A stretch of DNA of 64,000 bases. It comes from Psychroserpens luteolus. Lineage in GTDB: Bacteria; Bacteroidota; Bacteroidia; Flavobacteriales; Flavobacteriaceae. The notes beneath the pieces are model-generated. The model made no database searches, was not told where the DNA came from, and was given only the letters and a program-made list of their open reading frames with translations. Location of the stretch: contig NZ_JAHVXI010000001.1 of assembly GCF_021032705.1 (NCBI RefSeq), positions 434,001-498,000 on the forward strand, written 5' to 3'. A program made the position numbers and the translations under genes. Shown one piece after another: positions 17,484 to 26,676 of the stretch. Every line of letters starts with the position of its first letter. Position 1 is the stretch's first letter.

Positions 17484-18644
17484 TTATAACGTTCCTCTTT
17501 TTGCTTGTTCTCTCTCAATAGATTCAAACAAAGCTTTAAAATTACCTGCACCAAAACCTTGTGCTCCCATGCGTTGAATGATTTCGAAAAACAATGTTGG
17601 TCTATCTTCCACAGGCTTAGTGAAAATTTGAAGTAAATAGCCTTCTTCATCAGCATCTACAAGGATAGAGAGTTTTTGAAGTTCTTTTATATCTTCTTTC
17701 ATCATGTCCATATGCACTCCCAATCGTTCGGGAATCATATCGTAATATGATTGTGGTGGAGGTGGCAAAAACTCAACACCTCTAGCTTTAAGTTGGGCTA
17801 CTGTTTTTATAATATCATCTGTTGCAACAGCTATATGTTGAACTCCAGAATCTTCATAAAAATCTAAATATTCTTCTATTTGAGATTTCTTAGCCGCTTT
17901 AGCTGGTTCATTAATTGGGAATTTGATTCGTCCATTACCATTACTCATCACTTTACTCATCAAAGCGGAGTATTCGGTATGGATTTGTTTATCATCAAAG
18001 GAGAGAAAATTTACAAATCCCATAACATCTTCATACCATTTTACCCAAGTATTCATTTGTCCCCAGCCAACATTACCTACCATGTGATCAATGTATTTGA
18101 GTCCGACAGGTTCTGGATTATAATCTGACTCCCATTTTTGGAATCCTGGCATAAATACACCATTGTAGTTTTTACGTTCAACGAACATATGCACGGTTTC
18201 ACCATAGGTATAAATTCCTGCTCTAACAACTTCTCCAAATTCATCGGTTTCCACCACAGGTTCCATATAAGACTTAGCTCCTCTTTTGGTAGTTTCTTCA
18301 TAAGATTTTCTAGCATCATCGACCCAGAGTGCTACCACTTTTACACCATCACCATGCTTAACAATATGATCATTAATTGGAGATTTACTATTTAGAGGAG
18401 TTGTTAATACCAATCGTATCTTATCTTGTTTGAGTACATAACTGACAGCATCTTTTGAGCCTGTTTCTAAGCCTTTATAAGCATAGGATTGAAATCCAAA
18501 TGCTGTTTTGTAGAAATGAGCAGATTGCTTTGCATTTCCAACATAAAACTCAACATAATCAGTTCCTAGTAGTGGTAAAAAATCTTGTGCGTCTTCAAAG
18601 ATCTTTTCTAATCCATAATTGACACTTTTTACTTCTTTCGCCAT
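17484..18644 (-). CDS. hppD: 4-hydroxyphenylpyruvate dioxygenase, 386 aa
   Basis: Converts 4-hydroxyphenylpyruvate to homogentisate in tyrosine breakdown. Two vicinal-oxygen-chelate halves are visible, and the iron ligands fit H187 (YIDHMVGNV), H270 (VQHIAVATDD) and E354 (LFFEIIQRMG). The C-terminal GAQGFGAGNFKALFESIE gate helix is intact. Length is typical. It lies 11 bases after hmgA, which uses its product, and ends at a hairpin at 17440-17474. Confidence 0.96.
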   Translation of the reverse strand: MAKEVKSVNYGLEKIFEDAQDFLPLLGTDYVEFYVGNAKQSAHFYKTAFGFQSYAYKGLETGSKDAVSYVLKQDKIRLVLTTPLNSKSPINDHIVKHGDGVKVVALWVDDARKSYEETTKRGAKSYMEPVVETDEFGEVVRAGIYTYGETVHMFVERKNYNGVFMPGFQKWESDYNPEPVGLKYIDHMVGNVGWGQMNTWVKWYEDVMGFVNFLSFDDKQIHTEYSALMSKVMSNGNGRIKFPINEPAKAAKKSQIEEYLDFYEDSGVQHIAVATDDIIKTVAQLKARGVEFLPPPPQSYYDMIPERLGVHMDMMKEDIKELQKLSILVDADEEGYLLQIFTKPVEDRPTLFFEIIQRMGAQGFGAGNFKALFESIEREQAKRGTL

Positions 18645-18655
18645 AATATTTTATT

Positions 18656-19816
18656 TTAATGTTCTAACCAAGATTTAAAGTAATCTTCGTCTGCTATTTT
18701 TAAAGCTTCTTCTGTTATTTGTAGTGGTTTAAATGTATCTACCATAACAGCGAGCTCATCTGTTTTTATTTTTCCTATACTACGTTCTGTGGCTCCAGGA
18801 TGTGGTCCATGAGGAATGCCGGCTGGATGCAAACTAATATGACCTGCATCAATATCATTTCTGCTCATAAAATCACCGTCAACATAATACAACACCTCAT
18901 CACTATCTATATTACTGTGATTATATGGTGCTGGAATACTCTCTGGATGATAATCGTACAAACGTGGCACAAAACTGCATACTACAAAGGCATCTGTTTC
19001 AAAAGTTTGATGCACTGGAGGCGGTTGATGGATACGACCAGTAATAGGCTCAAAGTCATGAATTGAAAAGGCATAAGGGTAGTTAAAACCATCATAACCT
19101 ACCACATCAAAAGGATGCGATGCATACACCATTTCAAATATATCGTCTTGCTTTTTAACCTTCATAAGAAATTCTCCTGTTTCATTGTAAGTTTCGAGTT
19201 CTTGTGGCTGTCGTAAATCACGTTCGCAAAACGGAGAATGTTCTAGTAATTGTCCAAACCAATTTCTATAGCGTTTTGGTGTATAAATTGGTCGTCGTGA
19301 CTCTACAATAAACAACCTGTTGTCTTCGGTATCAAAATCCATCTTATAAATAATCCCTCTAGGAACTACAAGATAATCACCATATTTAAAATCGAGATTC
19401 CCAAGATGTGTTCTCAACTTTCCTGTTCCTTTATGAACAAAAATAAGTTCATCTGCATCAGAGTTTTTATAGAAATAATCTGTTGTTGACTGTTTTGGAG
19501 CAGCTAAAATTATAGTACAATCACTATTGGTTAATACTGCTTTTCTGCTCTCTAAATAATCATTTTCAGGCTGGACTTGAAACCCTCTAAAACGATAGGA
19601 TTGTATATGATTTGCTTTTGCAATTTTTGGAGCAACACTATATTGTTTTTTTATTGCTTTTACTTGTGTTGGTCGTTGTTCGTGATAACTGTTAGTTGAC
19701 ATTCCGTCAAACCCAATGGTACCAAATAATTGTTCGGCATATAGGCTTCCATCTTCTTTTCTAAATTGAACATGGCGCTTGGATGGGATTTTTCCTAATT
19801 TATGATAAAAAGGCAT
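18656..19816 (-). CDS. hmgA: Homogentisate 1,2-dioxygenase, 386 aa
   Basis: Opens the homogentisate ring to maleylacetoacetate, the step after HppD. It shows the cupin core with GDYLVVPRGIIYKMDF, the iron-binding region around HQPPPVHQTFETDAFVVCSF and the C-terminal HPAGIPHGPHPGATERSIG. It is shorter than the 430-450-residue animal enzyme, as is usual in Bacteroidota. First gene of the hmgA-hppD unit. The next enzymes (maleylacetoacetate isomerase, fumarylacetoacetase) are not in this window. Confidence 0.93.
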   Translation of the reverse strand: MPFYHKLGKIPSKRHVQFRKEDGSLYAEQLFGTIGFDGMSTNSYHEQRPTQVKAIKKQYSVAPKIAKANHIQSYRFRGFQVQPENDYLESRKAVLTNSDCTIILAAPKQSTTDYFYKNSDADELIFVHKGTGKLRTHLGNLDFKYGDYLVVPRGIIYKMDFDTEDNRLFIVESRRPIYTPKRYRNWFGQLLEHSPFCERDLRQPQELETYNETGEFLMKVKKQDDIFEMVYASHPFDVVGYDGFNYPYAFSIHDFEPITGRIHQPPPVHQTFETDAFVVCSFVPRLYDYHPESIPAPYNHSNIDSDEVLYYVDGDFMSRNDIDAGHISLHPAGIPHGPHPGATERSIGKIKTDELAVMVDTFKPLQITEEALKIADEDYFKSWLEH

Positions 19817-20005
19817 ACATATTTATATTAAATAATTGAAATTAAAAGTTTGAATTTGCTCAACTCAAAACATTTTGACTTGACATAAAGATACAAATAT
19901 GTGTGCTTATTCAGGGTTTCTCTTGATAAGAAAATGAAGATAGCTTAATAAATCTTTGAAGAATAGATTTGACATGTTTCAAATATCGTGAAATTTCTCA
20001 ATATT

Positions 20006-22243
20006 CTAAAACCAAAAGCCAATATTAAAGTACCAAATACTTTTTCGTTGTTCTGGCGAATAACTAAATTTTGCTTGAACAGGCCCTAAAAAAGTTTCGA
20101 TACCATAACCAACACCATAACCTCTATAATCTGGTAGAGTAAACCATTCACCCGATTCAAAAATATCGTTATCCACATTAGCCCAATTGGCTTCTAAAGT
20201 GATATGATGTTTGTTAACTATTTCATAATCTGCACATGCATAAGCTTTCACGTAGCTATTACCTGTTAACGAAATAAAGTCATAGCCTAAGAATGGAATA
20301 AAATTATTAATCAAGTTATTGCCATAACCACCTAGTGCAAAATCTAAAGTTTGTGTTGAGTTATCTCCCAATTTAAATCCACCACTAGTTTGAAGGTTGA
20401 TACTTAATTTATCTGAAATACTAAAGGCATAGCCTATATCTGCTTTAGCAATTGAAAATTGGTCAAACCCTGTATTAAAATCTGAAGCAAAAAGATAGGT
20501 ATGAAAATCACCGTTAAAATAAACACCACTGGACGGATAATACTTATTATCATAGGTGTCTAATTTGAGTGTTCCAAAGACACTTAAATAATCGGTGTTC
20601 TCAAATACAAATTCGTCAGTTTCGGTATTAATTGTTATCGTTTCAGACTTAATATTCAAGCGCTTATGCTCAGCACCAATGCTTAATGCAAAGTCCTTTC
20701 TAAACAAGGTCTGCAAATAAAATTGATTGGTTTGATCTCGCAATTCAACATCAAGTTTATTTATTCCAGTAGCAGTAATTTGAGCATTGTCTAATAATAA
20801 TTCGGCATTGATATTTTTTTCAAATTGATTGTACCGTGATCGCAAACCAATACTCCAATAAAACCCCTTATCGATAAGATACTCAAAATTATATCGCACA
20901 TTATCTCCTAGAATGATATCTAAAGAGGCAATATCATTATCAAAAAGTAATTGTTTCTTGGTGAGATTGGCTAATGCTGCACTTTTGTATAAATCATCAT
21001 AATGAACTCCTAACTTTAAAAACGTAGTGACCTTACTTTCTTCAAGTGTGGCATGTAAGTCATAACCCTCTTTAGATCTAGATTTTTTAAAATCATACTG
21101 GAATGCATCAAAATTATTAGTCGCTACAAGGTTATTTACTCCTCTGTCAAAATTTGAATAACTCACTTTCTCGTTCGTTTTAAGTTTTAACTTTCCTAAG
21201 ATATAAGAGCGCGTGTATTTTTTATTTCCTTTTAAATAAATATCATTAATAGCAATACTATCTTTAGGAACAATCTTCAGATTGTGATTACTATCGTCAT
21301 CAGATTTCTTTGGTAGTAGTGATAATTGATCTAATTGTGCTAAAGCAGCAAGCTTTCCATTTTCTATAATTTTTTTTCCTTCACTAAATGACACAACAGT
21401 AAAATCTTTAATGTCTGGTTTAATATAAACATCTGTCTTTTTAGACTTCAATTTCATATCATTTATTGTTCTAAAATTATTAATCTGCAATAACACATCA
21501 GGAGCCGATGTCATTTCTTCACGCGTAGCCAAACCATCTTGTACATCAACGCCAATAATGATATCCATACCTTTGGCTCTAAGCTCATCAATAGGATAGT
21601 TATTTGCAACTCCTCCATCAATGAGTAATTGACCATTAATGTTAACGGGTTGAAACAATGACGGGAAGGCACCACTAGCTGTAATACATAAGGGCAAGCT
21701 CCCAGAATCTAGCATCACTTGCTCTCCAGTTTCTATATTAGTAGCAATGCAAAAAAACGGAATAGGTAAATTATCAAAATCATCAACCTCACTAACATGA
21801 AGTGTGAGTTTTGACAACAAATTAAATACATTTTGACCTCTGGATAGCGCTGAAGGTAGTTTGAGTTTAAAATTATTAAATGGCAATGCTATAGCATACT
21901 TTTCAGTATTATCGCGCTCATAGAAAGTCTTTGCCGAACGTGGCAGATTATCATTGATGACTTTTTCAAAATCTAAGCTTCTAAAAATAGAATCCAATTG
22001 GTTACCAGAATATCCAGCTGAGTAAAGCGACCCAACAATTGCTCCCATACTTGTTCCTGCGACATAATCTACTTTAATCCCTAGACTATCAATAACCTTT
22101 AGCACACCAATATGCGCAAATCCTTTTGCACCACCTCCACTTAAGACTAAACCTATCTTTGGTTTGTCTGTTTTGTAATTGACTTGTGCTTTCATAGAAA
22201 ACGTCAAACACAATATAAATATGATAACAACTATGCGCTTCAC
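20006..22243 (-). CDS. Patatin-like phospholipase fused to an outer-membrane beta-barrel, 745 aa
   Basis: After a signal peptide (MKRIVVIIFILCLTFSMKAQ) comes a patatin lipase domain, about 28-310, with the oxyanion GGGAKG (36-41), nucleophile in GTSMG (S65) and catalytic Asp in DGG (D209). A POTRA-like segment (about 325-400) and a 16-strand-type barrel of the BamA/TamA class follow, ending in the aromatic strand IWYFNIGFWF. This is the type Vd autotransporter arrangement known from PlpD and FplA, so the lipase is probably exposed or released outside the cell. The start is GTG and overlaps the uvrC stop (GTGA). Confidence 0.92.
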   Translation of the reverse strand: MKRIVVIIFILCLTFSMKAQVNYKTDKPKIGLVLSGGGAKGFAHIGVLKVIDSLGIKVDYVAGTSMGAIVGSLYSAGYSGNQLDSIFRSLDFEKVINDNLPRSAKTFYERDNTEKYAIALPFNNFKLKLPSALSRGQNVFNLLSKLTLHVSEVDDFDNLPIPFFCIATNIETGEQVMLDSGSLPLCITASGAFPSLFQPVNINGQLLIDGGVANNYPIDELRAKGMDIIIGVDVQDGLATREEMTSAPDVLLQINNFRTINDMKLKSKKTDVYIKPDIKDFTVVSFSEGKKIIENGKLAALAQLDQLSLLPKKSDDDSNHNLKIVPKDSIAINDIYLKGNKKYTRSYILGKLKLKTNEKVSYSNFDRGVNNLVATNNFDAFQYDFKKSRSKEGYDLHATLEESKVTTFLKLGVHYDDLYKSAALANLTKKQLLFDNDIASLDIILGDNVRYNFEYLIDKGFYWSIGLRSRYNQFEKNINAELLLDNAQITATGINKLDVELRDQTNQFYLQTLFRKDFALSIGAEHKRLNIKSETITINTETDEFVFENTDYLSVFGTLKLDTYDNKYYPSSGVYFNGDFHTYLFASDFNTGFDQFSIAKADIGYAFSISDKLSINLQTSGGFKLGDNSTQTLDFALGGYGNNLINNFIPFLGYDFISLTGNSYVKAYACADYEIVNKHHITLEANWANVDNDIFESGEWFTLPDYRGYGVGYGIETFLGPVQAKFSYSPEQRKSIWYFNIGFWF

Positions 22244-24033
22244 TTCTTACTGTAATAATCTATTATTTTTTGAGCTCTAGATAAGCCAACTACTTTTTCT
22301 AAATCTTCTTTTTTGGCTTCGGAAATTCGCTTGACCGATTTAAATTGTTTCATCAACGCCACGACCGTTTGCTCTCCTATACCAGGAATGGTTTCCAACT
22401 CTGTTGAAAGCGCACTTTTACTTCGTCTATTTCGATGATGCTCAATACCAAAACGATGTGCTTCATTTCTTAATTGTTGAATAATTTTAAGCGTTTCGCT
22501 TTTCTTGTCTAAATATAGCGGAATTGGATCATCTGGATAAAATAATTCTTCCAAACGTTTTGCAATTCCGATAATAGCAATTTTCTGTCTCAAATTTAAA
22601 GCATCTAAGCTTTTAATTGCCGATGATAATTGTCCTTTTCCGCCGTCAATAATAATAAGTTGTGGTAATGGTTGTTCTTCTTCTAATAAACGTTTGTAAC
22701 GTCTATATACTACCTCTTCCATTGATGCAAAATCATCAGGACCTTCTACCGTTTTAATATTAAAATGTCTATAGTCTTTTTTACTTGGTTTACCATCCTT
22801 GAACACAACACAAGCGGCTACAGGATGCGTTCCTTGTATGTTCGAATTATCAAAACATTCAATGTGACGTGGTTCTTCCGACAGGCGTAAATCAGATTTC
22901 ATTTGTGCCATGATGCGATTCGCATGACGATCTGGATCAATAATTTTAACTTGTTTGAAACGCTCCATACGATAGTACTTTGCATTTCTAAGCGATAAAT
23001 CTAAAATATGCTTTTTATCTCCCAACTTAGGAACAGTAACTCTAATCTCGTCTCCCAAATCAACTTTAAAAGGCACGTAAATTTCTTTAGATCCAGAGTT
23101 AAAACGCTGTCGTATTTCTGTAATTGATAGCTCCAATAATTCTTTATCTGTTTCGTCTAATTTCTTTTTTATTTCTAAGGTATGTGATCTAATAATACTT
23201 CCGTAGGACAATTGTAAAAAATTAATATACGCATAGCTTTCATCACTCATAATACTAAACACATCGACATTGCTAATTTTAGGATTCACAATAGTAGATT
23301 TTGCTTGATAGTTTTCTAAAACTTCTATTTTTTCCTTAATTCGTTGTGCTTCCTCAAATTGCATATCTTGAGCCAATTGCTTCATTTGTGTCTTGAACTG
23401 AGATAACGAGTCTTTAAAATTTCCTTTTATTATTTCCCGTATTGCAACTATGTTTCTATTGTAATCTTCTTCTGTTTGCAAATTTTCACATGGTCCTTTA
23501 CAATTCCCTAAATGATACTCAAGACAGACTTTATACTTTCCTGCTTCTATTTTTTCTTTAGATAAATTAAAATTACACGTTCGTAATTGATATAACCCTC
23601 TAATTAAGTCGAGTAAAGTGTGAACCGTCTTCATACTAGTATAGGGTCCAAAATATTCAGAACCATCTTTAAACACACGTCGTGTTGAAAACACTCTAGG
23701 AAAACGTTCTTTTTTTATACAAATCCAAGGATAGGATTTATCATCTTTAAGCAATACATTATAACGTGGCTTGTATTTTTTTATAAGATTGTTTTCTAGT
23801 AAAAGTGCGTCGGTTTCGGTATCAACAACGATATGTTTAACACTAGCTATTTTTTTTACTAATACTCTCGTCTTACCATTATCATGTGTTTTCGTAAAAT
23901 ATGAACTCACACGTTTCTTTATATCTTTTGCTTTTCCTACATAAATTAAATTATCATCTGCATCAAAATATTGATATACGCCAGGCTGACGAGGTAAGGT
24001 CTTTAATTGAATATCTAACGTAGGTTTTTGCAT
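22240..24033 (-). CDS. uvrC: Excinuclease ABC subunit C, 597 aa
   Basis: UvrC makes both incisions in nucleotide excision repair. The order is the GIY-YIG nuclease at the N terminus (PGVYQYFDADDNLIYVGKAK), a UvrB-binding UVR motif near 205-240 (MQFEEAQRIKEKIEVLE), the RNase H-like nuclease domain (HIECFDNSNIQGTHPVAACV, LIIIDGGKGQLSSA) and a C-terminal helix-hairpin-helix pair (LETIPGIGEQTVVALMKQF). Length is typical. Its stop overlaps the GTG of the patatin gene. Confidence 0.97.
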   Translation of the reverse strand: MQKPTLDIQLKTLPRQPGVYQYFDADDNLIYVGKAKDIKKRVSSYFTKTHDNGKTRVLVKKIASVKHIVVDTETDALLLENNLIKKYKPRYNVLLKDDKSYPWICIKKERFPRVFSTRRVFKDGSEYFGPYTSMKTVHTLLDLIRGLYQLRTCNFNLSKEKIEAGKYKVCLEYHLGNCKGPCENLQTEEDYNRNIVAIREIIKGNFKDSLSQFKTQMKQLAQDMQFEEAQRIKEKIEVLENYQAKSTIVNPKISNVDVFSIMSDESYAYINFLQLSYGSIIRSHTLEIKKKLDETDKELLELSITEIRQRFNSGSKEIYVPFKVDLGDEIRVTVPKLGDKKHILDLSLRNAKYYRMERFKQVKIIDPDRHANRIMAQMKSDLRLSEEPRHIECFDNSNIQGTHPVAACVVFKDGKPSKKDYRHFNIKTVEGPDDFASMEEVVYRRYKRLLEEEQPLPQLIIIDGGKGQLSSAIKSLDALNLRQKIAIIGIAKRLEELFYPDDPIPLYLDKKSETLKIIQQLRNEAHRFGIEHHRNRRSKSALSTELETIPGIGEQTVVALMKQFKSVKRISEAKKEDLEKVVGLSRAQKIIDYYSKK

Positions 24034-24060
24034 TACTCAAAGGTAAATGAAAAGCTAATA

Positions 24061-24090
24061 TTGTAAAAATTAAATGCTAACGTATTTTAG
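24061..24090 (+). promoter_or_regulatory. Possible promoter of the rimK operon
   Basis: TTG at 24061-24063 is followed after 19 bases by TATTTTAG at 24083-24090, one mismatch from TAnnTTTG. The leader would be about 55 bases. Confidence 0.4.
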
Positions 24091-24153
24091 TATATTGCAA
24101 CATCGTTAAATGGGTTTGGTTTTATGAGTTACCAAACACCTTAAGCACCTTAC

Positions 24154-25029
24154 ATGAATATTGTCATTTTATCTAGAAACCCACATTTATATTCGACCCA
24201 ACGACTGGTAAAAGAAGGAGAAGCAAGGGGTCATGATATGGAAGTTATTGATCCTCTTAAATGTGATATTATCATTGAAAAAGAAAAACCTACCATTTAC
24301 TATAAAGACCGCTACTTAGACTATGTAGATGCTATTGTTCCAAGAATAGGAGCTTCGGTTACTTTTTATGGTTGTGCTGTAGTAAGACAATTTGAAATGA
24401 TGGGTGTATTTACTATTGTAACTTCAGATGCCATTTTACGATCTCGTGACAAATTAAGAAGCTTACAGCGCTTAAGTAAAGCTGGTATTGGAATGCCAAA
24501 AACCGTGTTCACAAATTACTCTCGAGATGTTGAGGAAGTTATCGAACATGTAGGTGGAACTCCAGTGATCATAAAACTTTTAGAAGGCACTCAAGGTTTA
24601 GGTGTTGTTTTAGCTGAAACAAAAAATGCAGCAGAGTCTGTACTTGAAGCCTTTAACGGATTGCAGGCCAGAGTCATTGTTCAAGAATATATTAAAGAAG
24701 CAAAAGGTGCCGATATTAGAGCTTTGGTTGTTGACGGACAAGTAGTAGGTGCTATGAAACGCCAAGGAAAAGAAGGTGAATTTAGATCTAATCTGCATCG
24801 TGGCGGAAGTGCTAATATTATAAAATTGAATACTGATGAATTGCGTGTTGCTATGAATGCTTCAAAAGCATTGAAATTACCCGTTTGCGGTGTTGATATG
24901 TTACAATCTGAAAGAGGTCCATTACTTTTAGAAGTGAACTCAACACCAGGATTGGAAGGTATAGAAACTGCTACAGGAAAAAATATTGCTAGAGCGATTA
25001 TCACTTTTATTGAACGCAACAGAAAATAG
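24154..25029 (+). CDS. rimK: RimK-type glutamate ligase (ATP-grasp), 291 aa
   Basis: RimK adds glutamate residues to the C terminus of ribosomal protein S6. The sequence has the N-terminal [22 protein letters not shown], and an ATP-grasp fold at about 95-285 with [37 protein letters not shown], the Asn-rich [12 protein letters not shown], and the metal-binding [15 protein letters not shown]. Length matches E. coli RimK (300). It starts a tight three-gene operon; the next gene begins directly after its stop. Confidence 0.94.
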   Translation: MNIVILSRNPHLYSTQRLVKEGEARGHDMEVIDPLKCDIIIEKEKPTIYYKDRYLDYVDAIVPRIGASVTFYGCAVVRQFEMMGVFTIVTSDAILRSRDKLRSLQRLSKAGIGMPKTVFTNYSRDVEEVIEHVGGTPVIIKLLEGTQGLGVVLAETKNAAESVLEAFNGLQARVIVQEYIKEAKGADIRALVVDGQVVGAMKRQGKEGEFRSNLHRGGSANIIKLNTDELRVAMNASKALKLPVCGVDMLQSERGPLLLEVNSTPGLEGIETATGKNIARAIITFIERNRK

Positions 25030-26001
25030 ATGAGCGAAAAAGACATATTAGAAATTTTAGGTGAGGATGTCCCTCTAGGAAAAAGCAAAACAGTAAGTTT
25101 TAATGTTGCTAAACTTCACACGCAGAATACTATTGATGTTCCTGTTATTATTGAACGCTCGAAAAAACCAGGTCCAACAGTTTTAATTACCGCTGGCATA
25201 CATGGAGATGAAGTAAATGGCGTAGAAATTGTTAGACAGATTATTGCCAAAGGCATCAATAAACCAAAGAGAGGAACGATTATCTGTGTTCCTGTTATTA
25301 ATGTTTTTGGTTTCATCCAGATGGATCGAGAATTTCCAGATGGTCGAGATTTAAATCGTGTATTCCCAGGAATTAAAGGTGGTTCGTTAGCCAGTCGGGT
25401 TGCTTTTAAATTAGTAACCGAAATTTTACCTCATGCCGATTTGGTAATTGATTTCCATACAGGCGGAGCAGATCGTTTTAATGCAGCTCAAATTAGGATT
25501 ATCAAAGGTGAAAAAAACCTCAAAAAGCTGGCAAAAGTCTTTGGAGCCCCTTTTGTTTTGTACTCGAAGAACCTCAATAAGTCGTTTAGAAATACCTGTT
25601 ATAAATTAGGTGTCCCTATACTTCTTTTTGAAGGTGGAAAATCGTTTAATATTGACAATACAATTACAAACACAGGTGTAAATGGTGCTAAACGTGTATT
25701 AGATCATTTAGAAATGCTTAATAGCAAGTTTAAAGTTTCACAACCAAAAAAATCATGTGTATTTATTTCAAATAGTAAATGGATTCGCGCCAATTACTCT
25801 GGAATGTTCAAACCCACTGTCAAGATAAATACTCATGTTTTAAAAGGCGATGTTATTGGTCATATCACAGACCCATATGGGAGTTTTAATCACTTTGTCA
25901 AAGCGCCAAATGACGGCTATATCTTTAATATCAACGAATCTCCAATTATTTATCAAGGTGATGCGATCTTTCATATTTCAACAGCTTTAAAAAATGACTA
26001 A
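25030..26001 (+). CDS. Succinylglutamate desuccinylase/aspartoacylase family protein, 323 aa
   Basis: A zinc carboxypeptidase-like enzyme. The zinc ligands fit H58 and E61 in TAGIHGDEVNG and H143 in VIDFHTGG; RDLNRVFPG is the substrate-binding loop. Residues about 230-320 form a biotinyl-like C-terminal domain (VLKGDVIGHITDPYG). The start codon directly abuts the rimK stop. Family members beside rimK have been linked to removal of glutamates from S6, which fits here, but that role is inferred from position. Confidence 0.88.
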   Translation: MSEKDILEILGEDVPLGKSKTVSFNVAKLHTQNTIDVPVIIERSKKPGPTVLITAGIHGDEVNGVEIVRQIIAKGINKPKRGTIICVPVINVFGFIQMDREFPDGRDLNRVFPGIKGGSLASRVAFKLVTEILPHADLVIDFHTGGADRFNAAQIRIIKGEKNLKKLAKVFGAPFVLYSKNLNKSFRNTCYKLGVPILLFEGGKSFNIDNTITNTGVNGAKRVLDHLEMLNSKFKVSQPKKSCVFISNSKWIRANYSGMFKPTVKINTHVLKGDVIGHITDPYGSFNHFVKAPNDGYIFNINESPIIYQGDAIFHISTALKND

Positions 26002-26563
26002 AGCAGAATTACGAAAAGCCTATAAACAACTTCGAAAGCATCTTTCCGAAGAACAAATTGAAACATTGAGTTTGCAAATTGCAAATCAATTGCTCGCTTT
26101 ACCAATTTGGGATCGTGATTTTTATCATCTCTTTTTATCTATTACTGAGCATAACGAAATTAATACTGACTACATACTCAATATTCTCTCAGGAAAAGAC
26201 AAGAATATTGTCATTTCTAAAAGCAATTTTTCTACGCTTGAAATGTCGCACTACTTATTGACCGACAATACTAAAATCAAAAAAAACGAATGGAATATTC
26301 CAGAACCTGTGGATGGAATTCCCATTAACTCCTCTCTAATTGATGTGGTATTTATTCCATTACTCGCTTTTGATAATACTGGACATCGTGTAGGCTACGG
26401 AAAAGGATTTTACGATGCGTTTTTAGCAACATGTAAACCTGAAACACTAAAGATTGGACTTTCCTTTTTTCAAAGTTCAGAGCAAGAAATTTCTGATATC
26501 TACGACACTGATGTCAAGTTAGATTATTGTATTACTCCTAACAAGATTTATACATTTCTTTAA
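25994..26563 (+). CDS. 5-formyltetrahydrofolate cyclo-ligase, 189 aa
   Basis: Converts 5-formyl-THF to methenyl-THF using ATP. Marks are the N-terminal MTKAELRKAYKQLRKHLS, the VDVVFIPLLAFD-like strand, and GHRVGYGKGFYDAFL, which binds substrate and nucleotide, followed by IGLSFFQSSEQEI. Length is typical. The start lies eight bases inside the previous gene, so it closes the rimK operon. Confidence 0.93.
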   Translation: MTKAELRKAYKQLRKHLSEEQIETLSLQIANQLLALPIWDRDFYHLFLSITEHNEINTDYILNILSGKDKNIVISKSNFSTLEMSHYLLTDNTKIKKNEWNIPEPVDGIPINSSLIDVVFIPLLAFDNTGHRVGYGKGFYDAFLATCKPETLKIGLSFFQSSEQEISDIYDTDVKLDYCITPNKIYTFL

Positions 26564-26575
26564 TTAGTTTTTATC

Positions 26576-26607
26576 GATTAAATGCATAAAAATTAGATTA
26601 AATGCAT
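26576..26607 (+). repeat. Two 12-bp direct repeats upstream of the kinase gene
   Basis: gattaaatgcat occurs at 26576-26587 and again at 26596-26607, exactly 20 bases apart, which places both on the same face of the helix. An imperfect -7-like sequence (tatatattg) follows at 26614-26622. This is the pattern of a tandem activator or response-regulator site. Confidence 0.5.
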
Positions 26608-26676
26608 TTTTTTTATATATTGCATTCCTTAACATAAGAATTTAATCCCTAAATCTGATTCTTAACCTACTAATTA

